Shown here in pieces: positions 55,510 through 64,000 of a stretch of DNA of 64,000 nucleotides (within the stretch, counting starts at the first letter, position 1; the number at the start of each line of letters is the position of its first letter). This DNA is from Pseudoxanthomonas gei. GTDB lineage: Bacteria; Pseudomonadota; Gammaproteobacteria; Xanthomonadales; Xanthomonadaceae. Location: contig NZ_QOVG01000001.1 in assembly GCF_010119615.1 (NCBI RefSeq), positions 558,001 to 622,000 of the forward strand, written 5' to 3'. Under the pieces are notes generated by a model. That model did not search any database. It worked only from the letters and a program-made list of their open reading frames with translations, and had not been told where the DNA came from. The position numbers were made by a program, and so were the translations under genes.

Positions 55510-56940
55510 TCAGGCCACTGGCAACCGCAACGTCGCCATTGCGCCGCCCGCAGGCAGGTTCTCGAGCGCCGCTTCGCCGCCATGCAGGCGTGCGACCTCG
55601 CGCACGAAGGGTAACCCCAGCCCGGAACTGCGCAGGCCGGTGGCGGGATGGGCCAGTGAATAGAAGCGCTGGAACACGCGGTCCTGTGCGTAATCCGGAA
55701 TGCCTGGGCCGTTGTCCACGACACGTATATCCAGCGTCGCCTCTTCAATGATGCACGAAAGTTCGATTTTGCCGCCCATCGGCGCGAAGGCGGCCGCGTT
55801 GTCCAGCAGGTTCGAAACCGCCTGGCGCAGCAGGTAGGCATCGCCTTGCAGCTTGGCTTGGGCGTCGACGGGCAGCACAGCCAGAGTGATGTCGCGCGCA
55901 ACCAGCTTCGCGGCCACCCCTTCGGCGGCTTCTGCCAGCAGCCCGGCCACCGGCACCGGCTCACGGGTCTGCAGCCAGCCGTGCTGTTCCACCTCGGCCA
56001 GCGCCAGCAGCTTGTCGATGGTCTCGGTCAGGCGCTGCTGCTGGACGCGGATATTGCGCGCGAACCGTTGCCGATCGACTTCCGGCAATGGCTCCTGCAG
56101 CAGCTCGGCGGCGCCGCGGATCGCGGCCAGCGGACTTTTCATTTCATGGGTCAGTGATTGCACGTACTGCTCGACATAGGCCTTGCCTTCCAGCTTGCGG
56201 CGCATGGTCTCCACTGCCCGTCCAAGGTCGCCGATCTCATCGTGGCGCACGGGTAACGGTGGGGCCAGTTCGCCATTGCTCACCGCCTGCGCATAGCGGT
56301 TGAGCCGGTTGATTCCACGCATCAGCCACCAGGTGATCAGCACCCCGATCAGCGCCGACAGTCCGATCAGCCACGCACCCTGGCGCATGATGCTGCGCTG
56401 GCTGGCCTCGATGAAAGGATCGATGCTGGCGTTGGGCTGGGACAGGGTCAGCACCCCGATCAGCTGGTCGCCATCGCGGATCGGTGCAGCCACGTGCATG
56501 ACCGTGCGCTTGCTGTCTCCGGGGATCTCCGGGCTGGAGCGGGCCCCATATTCGCCGCGCAGGGTGCGGTAGACATCGTTCCAGCGCGAGTTGTCGCGGC
56601 CGACGTCGCGGCCTTCGGAGTCGTAGACGACGATGCCGCGCGCGTCGGTGACGGTGATGCGGTAGTCGATCCGACGCTTGGGGAACTGCCACACCCTGGC
56701 GCGCAGGTCGCGTTGCCCGGCCTGCTCGAGCTTGCGCACGAAGTCCCCATTGGCAATGCGGCCGGCCTTCATGTCGTCGCCGGCCATCACTGCCAGCACG
56801 TTGGCCGCGTCAACCAGCGTCGATTCCATCGCCTGGCGCACGCCGGGTTTCACTTCATTGACGAACACGCGCATGACGAAGAACGCGGCCAGGCCGACGA
56901 TCAGGAAGAACCCCAGGAACAGGCGCAGGCCGAGTCGCAA
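55510..56940 (-). CDS. creC: Sensor kinase CreC
   Basis: CreC activates CreB. The 476-residue protein closely matches E. coli CreC in length and start (RLGLRLFLGFFLIVGLA here). It has two membrane segments (~6-26, ~190-212) around a periplasmic sensor, a HAMP region, HisKA LTHEMKSPLAAIRG with His265, and HATPase motifs NLLDNAAAFAP, DNGPGIP and SSGLGLPFVR. The start is TTG, two bases after the creB stop, with GGAGG six bases upstream; longer in-frame starts lie inside creB. Confidence 0.93.
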   Translation of the reverse strand: MRLGLRLFLGFFLIVGLAAFFVMRVFVNEVKPGVRQAMESTLVDAANVLAVMAGDDMKAGRIANGDFVRKLEQAGQRDLRARVWQFPKRRIDYRITVTDARGIVVYDSEGRDVGRDNSRWNDVYRTLRGEYGARSSPEIPGDSKRTVMHVAAPIRDGDQLIGVLTLSQPNASIDPFIEASQRSIMRQGAWLIGLSALIGVLITWWLMRGINRLNRYAQAVSNGELAPPLPVRHDEIGDLGRAVETMRRKLEGKAYVEQYVQSLTHEMKSPLAAIRGAAELLQEPLPEVDRQRFARNIRVQQQRLTETIDKLLALAEVEQHGWLQTREPVPVAGLLAEAAEGVAAKLVARDITLAVLPVDAQAKLQGDAYLLRQAVSNLLDNAAAFAPMGGKIELSCIIEEATLDIRVVDNGPGIPDYAQDRVFQRFYSLAHPATGLRSSGLGLPFVREVARLHGGEAALENLPAGGAMATLRLPVA

Positions 56941-56941
56941 C

Positions 56942-57634
56942 TCAGGCCTCCAGCGCGTAGCCGAGGCCGCGATGGGTGCGGATGGGGTCCGGATCGGCCC
57001 CGGCCGCACGCAACTTCGCGCGCAGGGTCTTTATGTGCGTGTCGACGGTGCGGTCGGCACTGTCGGCATCGCTGTCCCAGCCGCGATCCATTAGTTGCGC
57101 CCGGCTGAGGATGGCGCCGGGACGCTGCAACAGCGCCGCCAGCAGCATGTATTCGTAGCGGGTGAGTTCCAGCGCCATGCCGCGGAAGCGGATGCGGTGG
57201 CCCTCGCGGTCCAGCTCGAAGTCGCCATGCGTCGTTATCTGCCCCGTCTCTCCACTCGCCTGGCTGCGGCGCAGGCGTGCGCGCACCCTGGCCACCAGTT
57301 CGCGCGGCGAGAACGGCTTGGCCATGTAGTCGTCGGCGCCCAGCTCCAGGCCCAGCACGCGGTCGATCTCGTCGTTGCGCGCGGTCAGGAAGATCACCGG
57401 CACCTCGTTGACCCAGGCTTCCGGGGCGCTGCGCAGTTCGCGACAGACGTCGAAGCCGCTGCGATCGGGCAGGCCCACGTCCAGCACCACCACGTCGACC
57501 CCACCCGCACGGACGCGCGGCACCACTTCGCGCCCAAGGAGGCAATGTTCGGCCTCCAGGCCCTCGCTGCGCAGCGCATACAGCACGGTGTCGGCGATGG
57601 CGGACTCGTCTTCGGCAATCAGGATAAGGGGCAT
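56942..57634 (-). CDS. creB: Response regulator CreB
   Basis: CreB is an OmpR-type regulator that controls creD and other genes. The 230-residue protein has a receiver domain with phosphoacceptor Asp52 (VVVLDVGLPDRSG), switch Lys in YMAKPFSPREL, and a winged helix (YEYMLLAALLQRPGAILSRA, TVDTHIKTLRAKL). The start MPLILIAEDE is preferred over an ATG four codons upstream that falls in a palindrome. Divergent from rlmJ with 29 bp between. Confidence 0.94.
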   Translation of the reverse strand: MPLILIAEDESAIADTVLYALRSEGLEAEHCLLGREVVPRVRAGGVDVVVLDVGLPDRSGFDVCRELRSAPEAWVNEVPVIFLTARNDEIDRVLGLELGADDYMAKPFSPRELVARVRARLRRSQASGETGQITTHGDFELDREGHRIRFRGMALELTRYEYMLLAALLQRPGAILSRAQLMDRGWDSDADSADRTVDTHIKTLRAKLRAAGADPDPIRTHRGLGYALEA

Positions 57635-57638
57635 GGCG

Positions 57639-57660
57639 GGAAGCATACCGGTATGCTTCC
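57639..57660. promoter_or_regulatory. Perfect 22-bp palindrome between creB and rlmJ
   Basis: The half-site GGAAGCATACC and its exact complement fill most of the 29-bp gap between the two divergent starts. It could be an operator acting on both genes, or simply give both a GGAAG-like ribosome site. No regulator is indicated by the sequence. Confidence 0.45.
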
Positions 57661-57663
57661 GGC

Positions 57664-58521
57664 ATGAACTACCGACACGCCTTCCACGCCGGCAACCATG
57701 CCGACGTCCTCAAGCACATCGTCCTGCTGGCGCTGCTGGATGCGCTGAAGAAGAAGGAAGCGCCGTTCTTCGTACTGGATACGCACGCCGGGCGCGGGCG
57801 CTACCTGCTGGCTGCCCCCGAAAGCCGCAAGACCGGCGAGTCCGATGCCGGCATCCTGCGGCTGATGGGCGAGGCGAAGATGCCCGAAGTGGTGGAGCGC
57901 TACCTGCGCGCGGTGGAAGCCAACAATCCGGTAGGCGCGCTGATCGCCTATCCCGGCTCGCCCCTGCTGATCGCGCAGGCCCTGCGCGAGCAGGACCGGC
58001 TTGCCGCCTGCGAACTGCAGCCCGACGAGGCCAGTGCGCTCAAGGAGTTGTTCGCACACGACGCGCGCGTGGCGGTGCATGCGCGCGACGGCTACACGGC
58101 GATGAAGGCGATGCTGCCGCCCAAGCTCGGCGCATTGAAGTTTGCGCGCGGGCTGGTGCTGATCGACCCGCCGTACGAGGTTCAGGACAACGAATACCCG
58201 ATGATCATCTCGACCCTGCGCGAAACCCTGGAGCGCTGGCCGCAGGCGACTTACGCCATCTGGTACCCGATCAAGCTGCGGCGCAGCCTGCAGCCGTTCT
58301 TCCGCAAGGCGGCCGCGCTGCCGGCCAAGTCGGTGATGCTGGCCGAACTGCAGATCCGCGCCGACGATTCGCCGCTGCGCTTGAACGGCAGCGGCCTGGT
58401 GATCGTCAACCCGCCATGGCAGTTCGACCGGCAGCTCGCTCCGGCCCTGCCCCTGCTGAAAAAGACCTTGGGCGAAGCCGGGGCGATGACCCGGCTGGAA
58501 TGGTTGAAGCCGGACGCCTGA
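57664..58521 (+). CDS. rlmJ: 23S rRNA (adenine2030-N6)-methyltransferase
   Basis: RlmJ methylates A2030 in 23S rRNA. The 285-residue protein starts MNYRHAFHAGNHADVLKH, the family hallmark, and has the SAM-binding DTHAGRGRYLL and the catalytic IDPPYE. The ATG is 29 bases from the creB start. It is a single-gene unit, convergent with the cation efflux gene. Confidence 0.96.
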   Translation: MNYRHAFHAGNHADVLKHIVLLALLDALKKKEAPFFVLDTHAGRGRYLLAAPESRKTGESDAGILRLMGEAKMPEVVERYLRAVEANNPVGALIAYPGSPLLIAQALREQDRLAACELQPDEASALKELFAHDARVAVHARDGYTAMKAMLPPKLGALKFARGLVLIDPPYEVQDNEYPMIISTLRETLERWPQATYAIWYPIKLRRSLQPFFRKAAALPAKSVMLAELQIRADDSPLRLNGSGLVIVNPPWQFDRQLAPALPLLKKTLGEAGAMTRLEWLKPDA

Positions 58522-58554
58522 GCCCGACCTTGCGGCGCCGCGCGGACGGCCCGG

Positions 58555-59469
58555 TCAGCGCGCGATTTCAGGTTCGAAGAAGCTCCAGCGCACCGTCGGG
58601 AACTGCACCTTCAGGTCGCGCTCCACCTGGCTGATGTCTTCGAGCATCACGGTGGCCAGTTCGACCTGTCTCATGCTGGCCTGCACCGAAACCATGACCT
58701 CGTTGCCCAGCTGCAGGGTGATCAGGCTGATGACCTTGTCGATCTCGGCGCGGCCCTCGTAGAACGCCCTGATCTGCGATTGCAGCAGCGGGTCGACACT
58801 CTGCCCGATCAGCATCGCCTTGACCTCGATGGCCACGAACACCGCCACCACGATCAGCAGCACGCCAATGGCCAGGGTGCCCAGCGCGTCCCACAACGGG
58901 TTGCCGGTGACGATGGTCGCCAGCACCGCCAGCAGGGCCAGCACCAGGCCAAACAGCGCCGCCAGGTCCTCGCCGAAGATCACCACCAGTTCGGCCTGGC
59001 GGCTTTCGCGGAACCAGCGCCACAGCGAGCGGTCGCCGCGCGCCTTGTTCACTTCCTGCAGGCAGGCGCGCATCGAGACCGACTCGGCGATGATCGCGAA
59101 TACCAGCACCCCCACCGCCCACCACAGCTTGCCGCCGTCCAGGGCTTCGGGATGCTGCAGCTTGTGGATGCCTTCGTAGGCCGAGTACATGCCGCCGACG
59201 CTGAACAGCATCACCGCGACCAGGAACGACCAGAAATAGATTTCCTTGCCATGGCCGAGCGGATAATCCGGCGAGGCCGGCAGCCTGGACTGGCGCAGGC
59301 CAAGCAGCAGCAGCAGCTGGTTTCCGCAATCGGCCATCGAGTGCACGGTCTCGGCCAGCATGGCGCTGGAGCCGGTAACGAAGGCGGCCACGCCCTTGGC
59401 CACGGCGATGGCGAAGTTTGCGCCCAGCGCGAACACGATCGCGCGGTTAGAATCACCGCCACCTGCCAT
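58555..59469 (-). CDS. Cation diffusion facilitator (divergent)
   Basis: This 304-residue membrane protein has five or six membrane segments and the CDF metal-site helices: HSMAD (His43, Asp47) and GEDLAALFG (Glu167, Asp168). The change from two HxxxD to an ED pair marks a distinct CDF branch, so metal preference cannot be predicted. The C-terminal ~70 residues form the cytoplasmic domain. It is divergent from the GNAT gene. Confidence 0.88.
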   Translation of the reverse strand: MAGGGDSNRAIVFALGANFAIAVAKGVAAFVTGSSAMLAETVHSMADCGNQLLLLLGLRQSRLPASPDYPLGHGKEIYFWSFLVAVMLFSVGGMYSAYEGIHKLQHPEALDGGKLWWAVGVLVFAIIAESVSMRACLQEVNKARGDRSLWRWFRESRQAELVVIFGEDLAALFGLVLALLAVLATIVTGNPLWDALGTLAIGVLLIVVAVFVAIEVKAMLIGQSVDPLLQSQIRAFYEGRAEIDKVISLITLQLGNEVMVSVQASMRQVELATVMLEDISQVERDLKVQFPTVRWSFFEPEIAR

Positions 59470-59556
59470 TGAAGTGTCCCGCTACTGGATGGCCGGGGAG
59501 TTTATCAGGCCGGCTGGATCAATCGTTCATCGCAACTCTGGGAACATCTTCACGCT

Positions 59557-60102
59557 ATGAATGGCCACAAACGACTTCCCCCCTGGCACGAGCACTTCCG
59601 CCTGCCCAACGGGCGCGAGCTGCTGATCCGCCCGATCCGGCCCGAGGACGCAGATCCCATCCAGGGCGCGTTCGCACTGCTCGGACCGGAGGAGGTGCGC
59701 CAGCGCTTCCTGTATGCGCTGAAGGAATTGACCCCGGAAATGGCCCAGCGCCTGTGCCATCCGGACCCACGCACGGAGTTCGCCCTGGTCGCGGCCGAGA
59801 ACCTGCCGCCCGGCGAAGCCCTGGTGGGCGCCGTGGCCCGGGCCTCGATCACGCCCCGTACCCGCGAGGCCGAATTCGCCATCCTGGTCAGCCATTTCGT
59901 CGCCGGCCAGGGACTCGGCCGCCAGCTGATGCGCAAGCTGGTGAAGTGGACCAGGACCAAGAAGCTCGATCGCCTTTACGGCGACGTGCTGGACCACAAC
60001 CACCCGATGCTGCAACTGGCGCAGTCGCTGGGCTTCAAGCGCATGCGCGAAGACGACACGCCGGGCCTGGTACGGGTGGTCCTGGACCTCAACGAGCTCT
60101 AG
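59557..60102 (+). CDS. GNAT acetyltransferase (Pat-like domain)
   Basis: This 181-residue protein resembles the GNAT domain of Pat/YfiQ protein lysine acetyltransferases, without the acyl-CoA synthetase part. RLPNGRELLIRPIRPEDAD and FLYALKELTPEMAQRL open the domain, and EFAILVSHFVAGQGLGRQLM is the acetyl-CoA loop. It may acetylate proteins such as acetyl-CoA synthetase, but the free domain could act on another target. Confidence 0.87.
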   Translation: MNGHKRLPPWHEHFRLPNGRELLIRPIRPEDADPIQGAFALLGPEEVRQRFLYALKELTPEMAQRLCHPDPRTEFALVAAENLPPGEALVGAVARASITPRTREAEFAILVSHFVAGQGLGRQLMRKLVKWTRTKKLDRLYGDVLDHNHPMLQLAQSLGFKRMREDDTPGLVRVVLDLNEL

Positions 60103-60290
60103 CTGGAGTTCCTCGGCCGGCCGCCCCGCCGCCCCACCGCTGCATCTTCCCGCATGCATTTCCGCACGCATCTTTCCGCCTCCATGCCCCGCCTGCACCT
60201 GTCCGCCACGCTGCGATCCTTGCGTTGCAACTTGTGGAGGCGCAATCCCGCGACCTTCAGGACCATAAGGGGAAATCGTGGAGCGAACAG

Positions 60291-61343
60291 ATGAGCGTAA
60301 ACGAAGCAAAACTGAATGAATTCCTGGGCAAGGCCGTAGGTGATCTCGGCGCCGCCATCAGCGCCAGCCTGATGCTGGTCGGCGACCGGCTCGGCCTCTA
60401 CAAGGCCCTGGCGACCGCGCCCGCCACGCCGGCTGAACTGGCCGCACGCACCGGCACCCACGAACGCTACATCCGCGAATGGCTGGGCAACCAGGCCGCC
60501 GGCGGTTATGTCAGCTACGACGCGGCCAGCGGCCGCTACACACTCAGCGAGGAACAGGCCCTGTGCCTGACCGATCCGGAAGGCCCGGTGGACCTTGCCG
60601 GCGCCTACAACATCGTCGAGGACACCTTCCACACCCTCGACCGCACCATGGAGAATTTCCGCAGCGGCAAGGGCATGGAATGGGGCGAGCACCATGAGTG
60701 CCTGTTCCATGGCACCGAGCGATTCTTCCGTGCCGGCTACCACGCGCACCTGCTGGGAGAATGGCTGCCTGCGCTGGATGGCGTGGTGGAAAAGCTCGCC
60801 GGCAACGGCAAGGTTGCCGACGTCGGCTGCGGCCACGGTGCCAGCACCGTGCTGATGGCCAAGGCATTCCCGCAATCGCAGTTCATCGGCTATGACTACC
60901 ACCCCGACTCCATCCGCATCGCCACCCAGCGCGCCACCGAGGCCGGCGTGGCCAATGCCCGTTTCGAGGTGGCCGATGCGACGGGTTACAAGGATCGCGA
61001 CTTCGACCTGATCGCGTTCTTCGACTGCCTGCACGACATGGGCGATCCCGCCGGCGCAGCGCGGCATGCCCGCCAGGCGCTGAAGCCCGACGGCCATTGC
61101 CTGCTGGTGGAACCGTTCGCCGGCGACAAGGTGGAGGAGAACCTGAACCCGGTTGGCCGCGTCTATTACGGCGCCTCCTCGCAGATCTGCGTGCCGGTTT
61201 CGCTGGCCCGCAAGGGTCCGGCACTGGGCGCCCAGGCCGGCGAGGCCAAGTTGCGCGGAATCATGGTCGACGATGGCGGATTCAGCCGCTTCCGCCGCGC
61301 CACCGAAACGCCCTTCAACCTGGTCCTGGAAGCGCGCCCTTGA
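60291..61343 (+). CDS. SAM-dependent methyltransferase with winged-helix N-terminus
   Basis: This 350-residue protein has an N-terminal helical/winged-helix dimerisation region (MLVGDRLGLYKALATAPATP, TGTHERYIREWL) like Rv2258c, then a class I methyltransferase core with motif I VADVGCGHG (175-183), DYHPDSIRIA and FFDCLHDMGDP. Relatives act on small molecules; the substrate is unknown. The ATG has a GGAG site seven bases upstream; a much longer upstream open frame is a shadow of the GNAT gene. Confidence 0.88.
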   Translation: MSVNEAKLNEFLGKAVGDLGAAISASLMLVGDRLGLYKALATAPATPAELAARTGTHERYIREWLGNQAAGGYVSYDAASGRYTLSEEQALCLTDPEGPVDLAGAYNIVEDTFHTLDRTMENFRSGKGMEWGEHHECLFHGTERFFRAGYHAHLLGEWLPALDGVVEKLAGNGKVADVGCGHGASTVLMAKAFPQSQFIGYDYHPDSIRIATQRATEAGVANARFEVADATGYKDRDFDLIAFFDCLHDMGDPAGAARHARQALKPDGHCLLVEPFAGDKVEENLNPVGRVYYGASSQICVPVSLARKGPALGAQAGEAKLRGIMVDDGGFSRFRRATETPFNLVLEARP

Positions 61344-61380
61344 ACGCAGGCCCCGGAATCCATCGCACAGGAGCAAGCCA

Positions 61381-61656
61381 ATGCCCAGATACGTGATTGA
61401 ACGCGACATCCCCGGTGCCGGGCAGCTGTCCGCCGCCGAGCTCAAGGCCATCTCGCAGAAGTCCTGCAGCGTGCTGCAGGGCATGGGGCCGCAGATCCAG
61501 TGGCAGCAGAGCTACGTCACCGGCGACAAGGTCTATTGCGTGTACATCGCGCCGGACGAGGCGGCGGTGCGTGAACACGCGCGCCAAGGCGGCTTTCCCG
61601 CCAACCGCGTATCCGAGGTGACCACGATCATCGACCCGGTCACCGCCGAGGCCTGA
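61381..61656 (+). CDS. DUF4242 family small protein
   Basis: This 91-residue protein matches DUF4242, a ferredoxin-like fold that includes a nickel-binding actinobacterial protein. The start MPRYVIERDIPGAGQLS and the TGDKVYCVYIAPDEAAVREHA block are typical. An AGGAG site precedes the ATG. It lies 37 bases after the methyltransferase gene, probably in one transcript. Function is unknown; candidate metal-binding His and Cys residues are few. Confidence 0.85.
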   Translation: MPRYVIERDIPGAGQLSAAELKAISQKSCSVLQGMGPQIQWQQSYVTGDKVYCVYIAPDEAAVREHARQGGFPANRVSEVTTIIDPVTAEA

Positions 61657-61782
61657 CGGCACGGGTTGCGGGTTCGGTGTGCACGGCTGCAGACATGAGC
61701 CGGCAGCCGGCACGCTAGACTGCGCGGCCCTTCCATGCGCCGGGTGCAAACGTGCCCGGCGCTGCTGCTGTTGTGCGAGCCG

Positions 61783-64000
61783 ATGCCTGTCGAACCCAAA
61801 GCCCCTCCCTTTCCCGCCCCGCCGCTGCCCAGGAGCGGCCACCTGCGCACCTGGTGGCGGGCGCCTGCTTCCCCAACCGCACTGGCCTGGTTCATTGCCC
61901 GGGCCGCCGAGGCCCATGCCGGACCGGTGGTGGTGGTGGCACGCGACACCCAGGGCGCACACCAGCTGGAATCGGACCTGCACAGCCTGCTTGGCGATCA
62001 CGCCGGGCTTCCGGTGTTTCCTTTCCCGGATTGGGAAACCCTGGCCTACGACCGCTTCAGCCCGCATCCGGACATCATTTCCCAGCGCCTGGCCGCCCTG
62101 CATGCCTTGCCCGGCCTGAAGCGCGGCATCGTAGTGGTGCCGGTACAGACGCTGATGCAGCGGCTGCCGCCGTTGCGCTACGTGGTCGGCGGCAGCTTCG
62201 ACCTGAAGGTCGGTCAGACCCTGGACTTCGACCAGGAGAAGCGTCGCCTGGAAGCGGCCAGCTACCGCAACGTGCCCCAGGTGCTGGACCCGGGTGACTT
62301 CGCCATCCGTGGCGGCCTGCTGGACGTGTTCCCGATGGGCGCCAGCGCGCCGCTGCGCATCGAGTTGCTGGACGACACCATCGACTCCATCCGTGCCTTC
62401 GATCCGCAGAGCCAGCGCTCGCTGGAGAAGACCGAGGCGGTGAAGATGCTGCCGGGCCGCGAGATCCCGCTCGATGATCTCTCCGTGAAGCGCGCCCTGG
62501 ACACGCTGCGCGAACGCTTCGACGTCGACACCCGCCGCAGCTCGCTGTACCAGGACCTCAAGGCCGGCATCGCACCGGCGGGCGTCGAGTACTACCTGCC
62601 GCTGTTCTTCGAACAGACCGCCACCCTGTTCGACTACCTGGATGGCAGCGCGCTGCCGCTGATCGCCGATGGAGTGACCGAGGCAACCGAAGCGTTCTGG
62701 GCGCAGACCACCAACCGCTACGAGCAGCGGCGGCATGACCTCGAACGCCCGCTGGTGCCGCCGGACGAGCTGTACCTGCCACCGGATGCATTGCGCGAAC
62801 GCCTGAACAAGAGCGCGCGCATCGAGGTCTGCGGCCCGGGGCATCCGCGCCACGAAGAAGCGCGGGCGCTGGGCGAACAGCCGGTGCCGGTATTGCCGCT
62901 GGCGGCCAAGGACGCCGAACCGGCGGAGGCGGTGAAATCTTTCCTTTCCAGCTACGCCGGACGCGTGCTGGTCGCCGCCGATTCACCGGGCCGCCGCGAA
63001 GCCCTGATGGAGGTGATGCAGGCTGCGGCGCTGGTGCCCGAGGTCGTCGCCGATCTGCCGGCCTTCCTGGCAGGCACGGCGCGATTCGCGCTGGCGGTCG
63101 CGCCACTGGAAGACGGGTTCGCCCTCGATAAACCGCAACTCGCGATCCTCACCGAACGCCAGCTGTTCCCCGAACGCGCCACCCAGCCGCATCGGCGCCG
63201 CCGCACCGGGCGCGAACCCGAAGCCATCATCCGCGACCTGGGCGAGCTGAGCGAAGGCGCGCCCATCGTCCATGAGGACCACGGTGTCGGCCGGTACCGC
63301 GGTCTGGTGGTGCTGGAAGCCGGCGGCACGCCCGGCGAATACCTGGAAATCGAATACGCCAAGGGCGACCGCCTGTACGTGCCGGTGGCCCAGCTGCACC
63401 TGATCAGCCGCTATTCGGGCGCGTCGGTGGAAACCGCGCCGCTGCATTCCCTGGGTGGCGAAGCCTGGACCAAGGCCAAGCGCAAGGCCGCCGAAAAGGT
63501 CCGCGACGTCGCCGCCGAACTGCTTGAAATCCAGGCGCGCCGGCAGGCACGCGCGGGCCTGGCGCTGCACCTGGACCGTTCGATGTACGAGCCCTTTGCC
63601 GCAGGTTTCCCGTTCGAGGAAACCCCGGACCAGCACCACGCCATCGAATCGGTGTTGCGCGACCTGGCCAGCTCCCAGCCCATGGACCGCGTGGTCTGCG
63701 GCGACGTCGGCTTCGGCAAGACCGAGGTCGCCCTGCGCGCCGCTTTCGCCGCCGCCAGCGCCGGCAAGCAGGTCGCGGTGCTGGTGCCGACCACGCTGCT
63801 GGCCGAACAGCATTACCGCAACTTCCGCGACCGCTTCGCCGACTGGCCGCTGCGGGTGGAAGTGCTGTCGCGCTTCAAGACCGCCAAGGAGATCAAGGCC
63901 GAACTGGCCAAGGTCGCCGAAGGCACGCTGGACGTGATCGTCGGCACCCACCGCCTGCTGCAGCCAGACGTCAAGTTCAAGGACCTGGGGCTGGTCATCG
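61783..64000 (+). CDS. mfd: Transcription-repair coupling factor (N-terminal two thirds)
   Basis: Mfd removes RNA polymerase stalled at lesions and recruits UvrA. The first 739 residues are present; the gene leaves the window just before the DEEH box. It has the UvrB-like N-terminal module (FPDWETLAYDRFSPHPDII), the CarD-like RNA polymerase-interacting domain from ~491 (IVHEDHGVGRYRGL) and Walker A GDVGFGKTE with Lys646. The ATG at MPVEPK fits relatives; another in-frame ATG lies 16 codons upstream. Confidence 0.95.
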   Translation, partial: MPVEPKAPPFPAPPLPRSGHLRTWWRAPASPTALAWFIARAAEAHAGPVVVVARDTQGAHQLESDLHSLLGDHAGLPVFPFPDWETLAYDRFSPHPDIISQRLAALHALPGLKRGIVVVPVQTLMQRLPPLRYVVGGSFDLKVGQTLDFDQEKRRLEAASYRNVPQVLDPGDFAIRGGLLDVFPMGASAPLRIELLDDTIDSIRAFDPQSQRSLEKTEAVKMLPGREIPLDDLSVKRALDTLRERFDVDTRRSSLYQDLKAGIAPAGVEYYLPLFFEQTATLFDYLDGSALPLIADGVTEATEAFWAQTTNRYEQRRHDLERPLVPPDELYLPPDALRERLNKSARIEVCGPGHPRHEEARALGEQPVPVLPLAAKDAEPAEAVKSFLSSYAGRVLVAADSPGRREALMEVMQAAALVPEVVADLPAFLAGTARFALAVAPLEDGFALDKPQLAILTERQLFPERATQPHRRRRTGREPEAIIRDLGELSEGAPIVHEDHGVGRYRGLVVLEAGGTPGEYLEIEYAKGDRLYVPVAQLHLISRYSGASVETAPLHSLGGEAWTKAKRKAAEKVRDVAAELLEIQARRQARAGLALHLDRSMYEPFAAGFPFEETPDQHHAIESVLRDLASSQPMDRVVCGDVGFGKTEVALRAAFAAASAGKQVAVLVPTTLLAEQHYRNFRDRFADWPLRVEVLSRFKTAKEIKAELAKVAEGTLDVIVGTHRLLQPDVKFKDLGLVI

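Noticed and set aside
59469-60290. N-terminal extension of the methyltransferase by 274 codons
   Set aside because: It runs through the GNAT gene in another frame, and the ATG at 60291 has a good ribosome site and matches the family start.

Overview
The window is a GC-rich stretch of core chromosome from a gammaproteobacterium of the Xanthomonadaceae/Lysobacteraceae. Three things point there: the gene neighbourhoods (kdkA, a DUF6165 gene beside a family 9 glycosyltransferase, the lon-hupB-tRNA-ppiD order), the protein sequences, and intergenic repeats starting TGTAGGAGCGAC that are typical of xanthomonads. Genes are packed tightly on both strands. I see no rRNA operon, prophage, insertion sequence, integron or CRISPR array. 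Ten genes use GTG or TTG starts, and many neighbours overlap by 1 to 4 bases.

Layout. 1-4.3 kb: fatty-acid operon yceD-rpmF-fabH-fabD-fabG-acpP-fabF on the minus strand, without plsX, driven by a consensus-like promoter almost touching yceD. 4.4-11.3 kb: maf, a GT-C membrane glycosyltransferase, a MoxR/DUF58/transglutaminase operon and an Slp lipoprotein. 11.3-14.9 kb: dnaX-ybaB-recR-hinT, tRNA-Ser(GGA) and 4.5S RNA (ffs). 14.9-20.5 kb: kdkA and an MBL-fold gene translationally coupled to moaA-C-D-E, then a divergent GT9 enzyme, DUF6165 and tRNA-Ser(CGA). 20.7-26.9 kb: PP2C phosphatase, dnaQ, GNAT, rnhA, methyltransferase, gloB, mltD, fabI. 26.9-36.7 kb: the conserved protein-quality-control run tig-clpP-clpX-lon-hupB-(tRNA-Val, tRNA-Asp)-ppiD, with five more tRNAs (Pro, Arg, His, Lys, Leu) upstream of tig. 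lon has a good sigma-32-type promoter.

36.8-42.7 kb: Bax-inhibitor-like protein, NhaC-type antiporter, NAD-type isocitrate dehydrogenase, AhpD-like protein, glutaredoxin and a BepA-like metalloprotease. 42.7-51.5 kb: phosphate locus phoB-phoR-ppk1-ppx, an aldo/keto reductase, and an overlapping GT4/PAP2 pair. A Pho box precedes phoB and a weaker look-alike precedes the GT4 gene. 51.5-53 kb: a nitrilase-family hydrolase and a GNAT. 53-57.6 kb: creB-creC, a 619-bp repeat-filled gap, creD and an unrecognised 144-aa gene. A near-perfect CreB tag precedes creD. 57.7-64 kb: rlmJ, a cation efflux protein, a GNAT, a methyltransferase/DUF4242 pair and the first two thirds of mfd.

Most genes are housekeeping genes. 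The points most worth a second look are regulatory: the Pho box pair, the cre tag, the lon heat-shock promoter, the near-leaderless yceD promoter, the repeat cluster inside the cre locus, and the coupling of molybdopterin genes to an LPS kinase.
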